From positions 1-7,707 of the forward strand of contig DCFS01000109.1 in assembly GCA_002319875.1 (NCBI GenBank): DNA of 7,707 nucleotides. The letters run 5' to 3'. A model generated the notes under the pieces. The model searched no databases. It was not told the origin of the DNA and was given only the letters and a program-made list of their open reading frames with translations. Made by a program: the position numbers and the translations under genes. This document shows, in pieces, positions 6,271-7,707 of this stretch. The stretch comes from Treponema sp. UBA1798 (GTDB taxonomy: Bacteria; Spirochaetota; Spirochaetia; Treponematales; Treponemataceae). Each line of letters begins with the position of its first letter. The stretch's first letter is position 1.

Positions 6271-6304
6271 GCGTTTTCAAAACCTGTCTGTCTTTTGAAA
6301 ATAC
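6271..6304. repeat. Palindromic repeat, family A copy 2 (degenerate)
   Basis: GCGTTTTCAAAAC (6271-6283), GTCTG (6286-6290) and TTTTGAAAA (6293-6301) match copy 1 at 4948-4981, with changes at six positions by eye. The arms here pair for 9 bp (TTTTCAAAA/TTTTGAAAA) plus weaker outer pairs. It lies 34 bp upstream of the hydrolase start, in its presumed leader or promoter, whereas copy 1 lies just after that gene. Confidence 0.7.
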
Positions 6305-6322
6305 ACCAAACAGCAATACAAT

Positions 6323-6341
6323 TTTACTACGGTTTAGTAAA
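6323..6341. promoter_or_regulatory. Candidate operator TTTACTA-N5-TAGTAAA
   Basis: These are perfect 7-bp inverted arms (6323-6329 and 6335-6341) around CGGTT, in the 262-bp divergent region between the secreted hydrolase and the SGNH esterase. The TTAGTAAA half-site is reminiscent of sites used by some ROK/LacI-type sugar repressors. That is a recollection, not a match I can verify. It could regulate either gene. Confidence 0.4.
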
Positions 6342-6407
6342 GATGCAAGTCCTGCCGGCAGATTTTTTATTCATACGCCTTCCGTAAATGAGGCGAGTTC
6401 TGCCGCC

Positions 6408-6432
6408 GGAAGCCGGAGCGACCACGGCTTCC
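6408..6432 (+). repeat. 8-bp hairpin in the SGNH esterase upstream region
   Basis: GGAAGCCG (6408-6415) pairs perfectly with CGGCTTCC (6425-6432) around a 9-base loop, about 70 bp before the esterase start. It is GC-rich against an AT-rich setting. No T-run follows. The remaining upstream DNA holds two TATACT hexamers (6450-6455 and 6477-6482). Neither has a good -35, and the second lies too close to the ribosome site, so I assign no promoter. Confidence 0.35.
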
Positions 6433-6488
6433 ATGTCATGTTTAACACCTATACTGAAAATAATGGCATGGACTGCTATACTACAGGC

Positions 6489-6493
6489 GGAGG
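6489..6493 (+). promoter_or_regulatory. Ribosome binding site of the SGNH esterase gene
   Basis: GGAGG with a 6-base spacer to the ATG at 6500. It supports the esterase frame over the overlapping plus-strand open frame that begins at ATG 6388. Confidence 0.8.
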
Positions 6494-6499
6494 TATTAC

Positions 6500-7150
6500 A
6501 TGAAAACTATACTTTGTTACGGAGATTCCAATACATGGGGCATCGATTATACCACCGGCGGACGGGTACCGTTTGCCGACCGCTGGCCGAACGTGCTGCA
6601 GCAGAAACTTGGAAGTGAATACCATGTAATTGAAGAAGGCTTAAACGGCAGGACGACAGCCTGTGATGATCCTTTTGACGAATACCCGGAAGCAAAAAAC
6701 GGAAAAAAAAGCCTGATCCCCTGTCTGCGTTCACACTACCCTCTGGATATGCTCATCATACTGCTGGGCACAAACGATCTGAAAGTCCAGTTCTTCACAA
6801 CAGTCGATCAGATAGCCGGAAACATAGGGGAACTGGTTCTCATGGCTCGAAAAGAACTGAAAATCAGGCAGAACCGTATTCCGGAGATTCTGATTGTTGC
6901 CCCGGTACTGCTGGGAGATACTATAGAAACTTCACCTTTCCGTGCAGCATTCGGAGGCAGAAAAGCGCTTGCCCCATCGGCAGCGCTCAGTGATAAACTC
7001 CGTCAAAAAGCCGAATCACTTTCCTGTCACTTTATTGATGCCGGAAAAATAGTACACCCGAATACGGTTGACGCGGTACACCTTTCAAAAGAAGGACATC
7101 ACACGCTCGGACAGATTCTGGCGGAACAAATACAGACAATTTCCCTCTGA
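6500..7150 (+). CDS. SGNH/GDSL-family esterase (arylesterase/MsAcT-like)
   Basis: This is a 216-residue hydrolase with no signal peptide, so probably cytoplasmic. All SGNH blocks are present: G-D-S-N (8-11, nucleophile Ser10), the block II glycine in E-E-G-L-N-G-R-T (45-52), G-T-N-D (90-93, oxyanion Asn92) and D-A-V-H (191-194) with Asp191 and His194 as acid and base. The sequence around I-L-C-Y-G-D-S-N-T-W-G, E-E-G-L-N-G-R-T-T and P-L-D-M-L-I-I-L-L-G-T-N-D closely resembles the Mycobacterium smegmatis arylesterase/acyltransferase MsAcT, also about 216 residues. Hydrolysis or acyl transfer on small esters is likely; the physiological substrate is unknown. The start is fixed by GGAGG (6489-6493) with a 6-base spacer. 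It is divergent from the secreted hydrolase across a 262-bp region and convergent with the thioredoxin-like gene, with only 20 bp between the stops. Confidence 0.9.
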   Translation: MKTILCYGDSNTWGIDYTTGGRVPFADRWPNVLQQKLGSEYHVIEEGLNGRTTACDDPFDEYPEAKNGKKSLIPCLRSHYPLDMLIILLGTNDLKVQFFTTVDQIAGNIGELVLMARKELKIRQNRIPEILIVAPVLLGDTIETSPFRAAFGGRKALAPSAALSDKLRQKAESLSCHFIDAGKIVHPNTVDAVHLSKEGHHTLGQILAEQIQTISL

Positions 7151-7170
7151 TTTTTACCGGAGGCAGCCCG

Positions 7171-7494
7171 TTATACATATTTTGCAAGGGCCGCTATGTA
7201 GACATTTTCCGGTTCGACACCGGTAAACTGTTCAACGACCCTTCCGCCTTTAAAAATGAGAACGACAGGTATGTTGTCGATGCCGATACCGTACCGCGCG
7301 GAAAGAGGCTGGTTTTCAACGGCATTTATCCTGCAGAATTTAACCTTTCCCGCATACTCGAACGCCAGAGTTTCGATAACCGGTGAAAGCTTTCTGCAGA
7401 CAGGATTCAGGATATCGTGGAACACCACGAAAACCGGCATACAGCAATCCAGTACTTCACCCTGGAAAGCAGTCTCATCAAGATCTATCGCCAT
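7171..7494 (-). CDS. Thioredoxin-fold protein with only one active-site cysteine (N-P-V-C)
   Basis: The gene encodes 107 residues, the usual thioredoxin length, with a complete fold. An N-terminal beta/alpha stretch is followed by V-F-V-V-F-H-D (21-27), the active-site position, a helix continuing K-L-S-P-V-I-E, and the cis-proline loop I-P-V-V-L-I-F-K-G-G. The W-C-G-P-C motif is replaced by L-N-P-V-C (29-33). The resolving cysteine (C33) is kept, but the nucleophilic one is Asn30 and the tryptophan is lost. Two cysteines at C17-C18 are unusual. It cannot act as a standard dithiol reductase; a monothiol, chaperone-like or partner-binding role is possible. I chose the ATG at 7494, which follows GGGGGG by 6 bases. 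A TTG at 7512 would add six residues and has only a poor ribosome site. No terminator separates it from the convergent esterase. Confidence 0.82.
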   Translation of the reverse strand: MAIDLDETAFQGEVLDCCMPVFVVFHDILNPVCRKLSPVIETLAFEYAGKVKFCRINAVENQPLSARYGIGIDNIPVVLIFKGGRVVEQFTGVEPENVYIAALAKYV

Positions 7495-7521
7495 ATAACG
7501 CCCCCCGGGCAACTTTATATA

Positions 7522-7565
7522 GGCAACCTCTAAAAACCCACTTTCAGTGACTTTTTAGAGATGCC
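7522..7565. repeat. Palindromic repeat, family B copy 1
   Basis: CTCTAAAAA (7528-7536) pairs with TTTTTAGAG (7552-7560). Inside, CACT (7539-7542) pairs with AGTG (7546-7549), and outside, GGCA (7522-7525) pairs with TGCC (7562-7565). The whole forms one long interrupted hairpin upstream of the thioredoxin-like gene. The left arm CTCTAAAAAC recurs at 7623-7632 and CACTTTCAG (7539-7547) recurs at 7608-7616. Confidence 0.75.
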
Positions 7566-7567
7566 GT

Positions 7568-7607
7568 CGAGTTTTAAGTCGCTGTAATATCGCGGCTTAA
7601 AACATCG
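7568..7607. repeat. Central hairpin of the repeat cluster
   Basis: GTTTTAAGTCGC (7571-7582) pairs with GCGGCTTAAAAC (7592-7603) in a 12-bp stem with one G-U pair. CGA (7568-7570) and TCG (7605-7607) extend it past one bulged A. It sits between the two family B hairpins but differs in sequence. Confidence 0.65.
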
Positions 7608-7620
7608 CACTTTCAGAGTT

Positions 7621-7648
7621 ACCTCTAAAAACTTCAGTTTTTAGAGGT
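7621..7648. repeat. Palindromic repeat, family B copy 2
   Basis: ACCTCTAAAAACT (7621-7633) and AGTTTTTAGAGGT (7636-7648) are perfectly complementary. In practice this gives a 12-bp stem with a TTCA loop. It shares CTCTAAAAAC and TTTTTAGAG with the hairpin at 7522-7565. No T-run follows outside the stem, so it is not an ordinary terminator. Confidence 0.75.
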
Positions 7649-7672
7649 TTCCATAAGTACAAAGGTTTGCGT

Positions 7673-7707
7673 ATGGATATAGGTTTTGAGCATTTATCAG
7701 AAATACA
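7673..7707 (+). CDS. Possible start of a new gene, cut by the window edge
   Basis: An ATG at 7673 opens a frame (M-D-I-G-F-E-H-L-S-E-I) that has no stop before the window ends. AAAGG at 7661-7665 lies 7 bases upstream and could be a weak ribosome site. Eleven residues are too few to recognise a family. The call rests only on the start context and on the position just after a repeat cluster. Confidence 0.3.
   Translation, partial: MDIGFEHLSEI

Noticed and set aside
6388..6618. Small plus-strand gene starting at ATG 6388
   Set aside because: It overlaps the SGNH esterase in another frame and has no ribosome site, while the esterase start at 6500 has a strong one.
7495..7512. Thioredoxin-like protein starting at TTG 7512
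   Set aside because: The ATG at 7494 gives the normal thioredoxin length; the six extra residues (L/M-P-G-G-R-Y) add nothing conserved and the TTG has a poor ribosome site.
7522..7648. CRISPR array
   Set aside because: There are only two related palindromes with no uniform direct repeats or regular spacers, and no cas genes nearby.

Overview
The window looks like chromosome from an anaerobic or microaerophilic, fermentative bacterium. Spacings are bacterial, most genes have strong AAGGAGG or GGAGG ribosome sites, and GC is moderate. The best guess is a spirochaete of the Treponema type. This rests on the lipobox style of the reductase (L-T-S-C followed by S-K-G-S-G) and on AT-armed palindromes (CTCTAAAAA / TTTTTAGAG), which I associate from memory with Treponema intergenic DNA. 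A Negativicutes-type Firmicute is the main alternative. Nothing in the window proves the lineage.

Layout. Positions 1-2764, minus strand, hold a malate catabolism pair: a malic enzyme (transcribed first), then a 2-hydroxycarboxylate transporter. A 270-bp divergent control region separates them from a plus-strand gene (3037-4851). That gene encodes an exported lipoprotein flavoenzyme: an FMN-binding domain followed by a fumarate-reductase-type FAD domain. A 189-bp convergent gap (4852-5040) packed with hairpins follows. Next comes a secreted alpha/beta hydrolase on the minus strand (5041-6237), flanked on both sides by copies of one palindromic repeat. Then come a plus-strand SGNH/GDSL esterase (6500-7150) and, convergent and only 20 bp away, a minus-strand thioredoxin-fold protein lacking the nucleophilic cysteine (7171-7494). 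The last 200 bp hold a cluster of three hairpins and a possible new gene start cut by the window edge.

How the genes may work together. The transporter would bring in malate or a related 2-hydroxycarboxylate, and the malic enzyme would turn malate into pyruvate, CO2 and NAD(P)H. The divergently transcribed, extracytoplasmic reductase could act as an electron sink for an unsaturated carboxylate, giving a carbon-plus-redox module. This coupling is inference. The reductase keeps the FAD site and three core catalytic residues of fumarate reductases, but its substrate pocket differs from canonical fumarate reductase, so its substrate is open. The hydrolase, esterase and thioredoxin-like genes show no clear link to that module.

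I found no mobile-element gene, CRISPR array, rRNA or tRNA. No wholly new multi-gene system is evident. The best leads are the altered pocket of the reductase, the apparent ACG start of the malic enzyme, and the two families of palindromic repeats.
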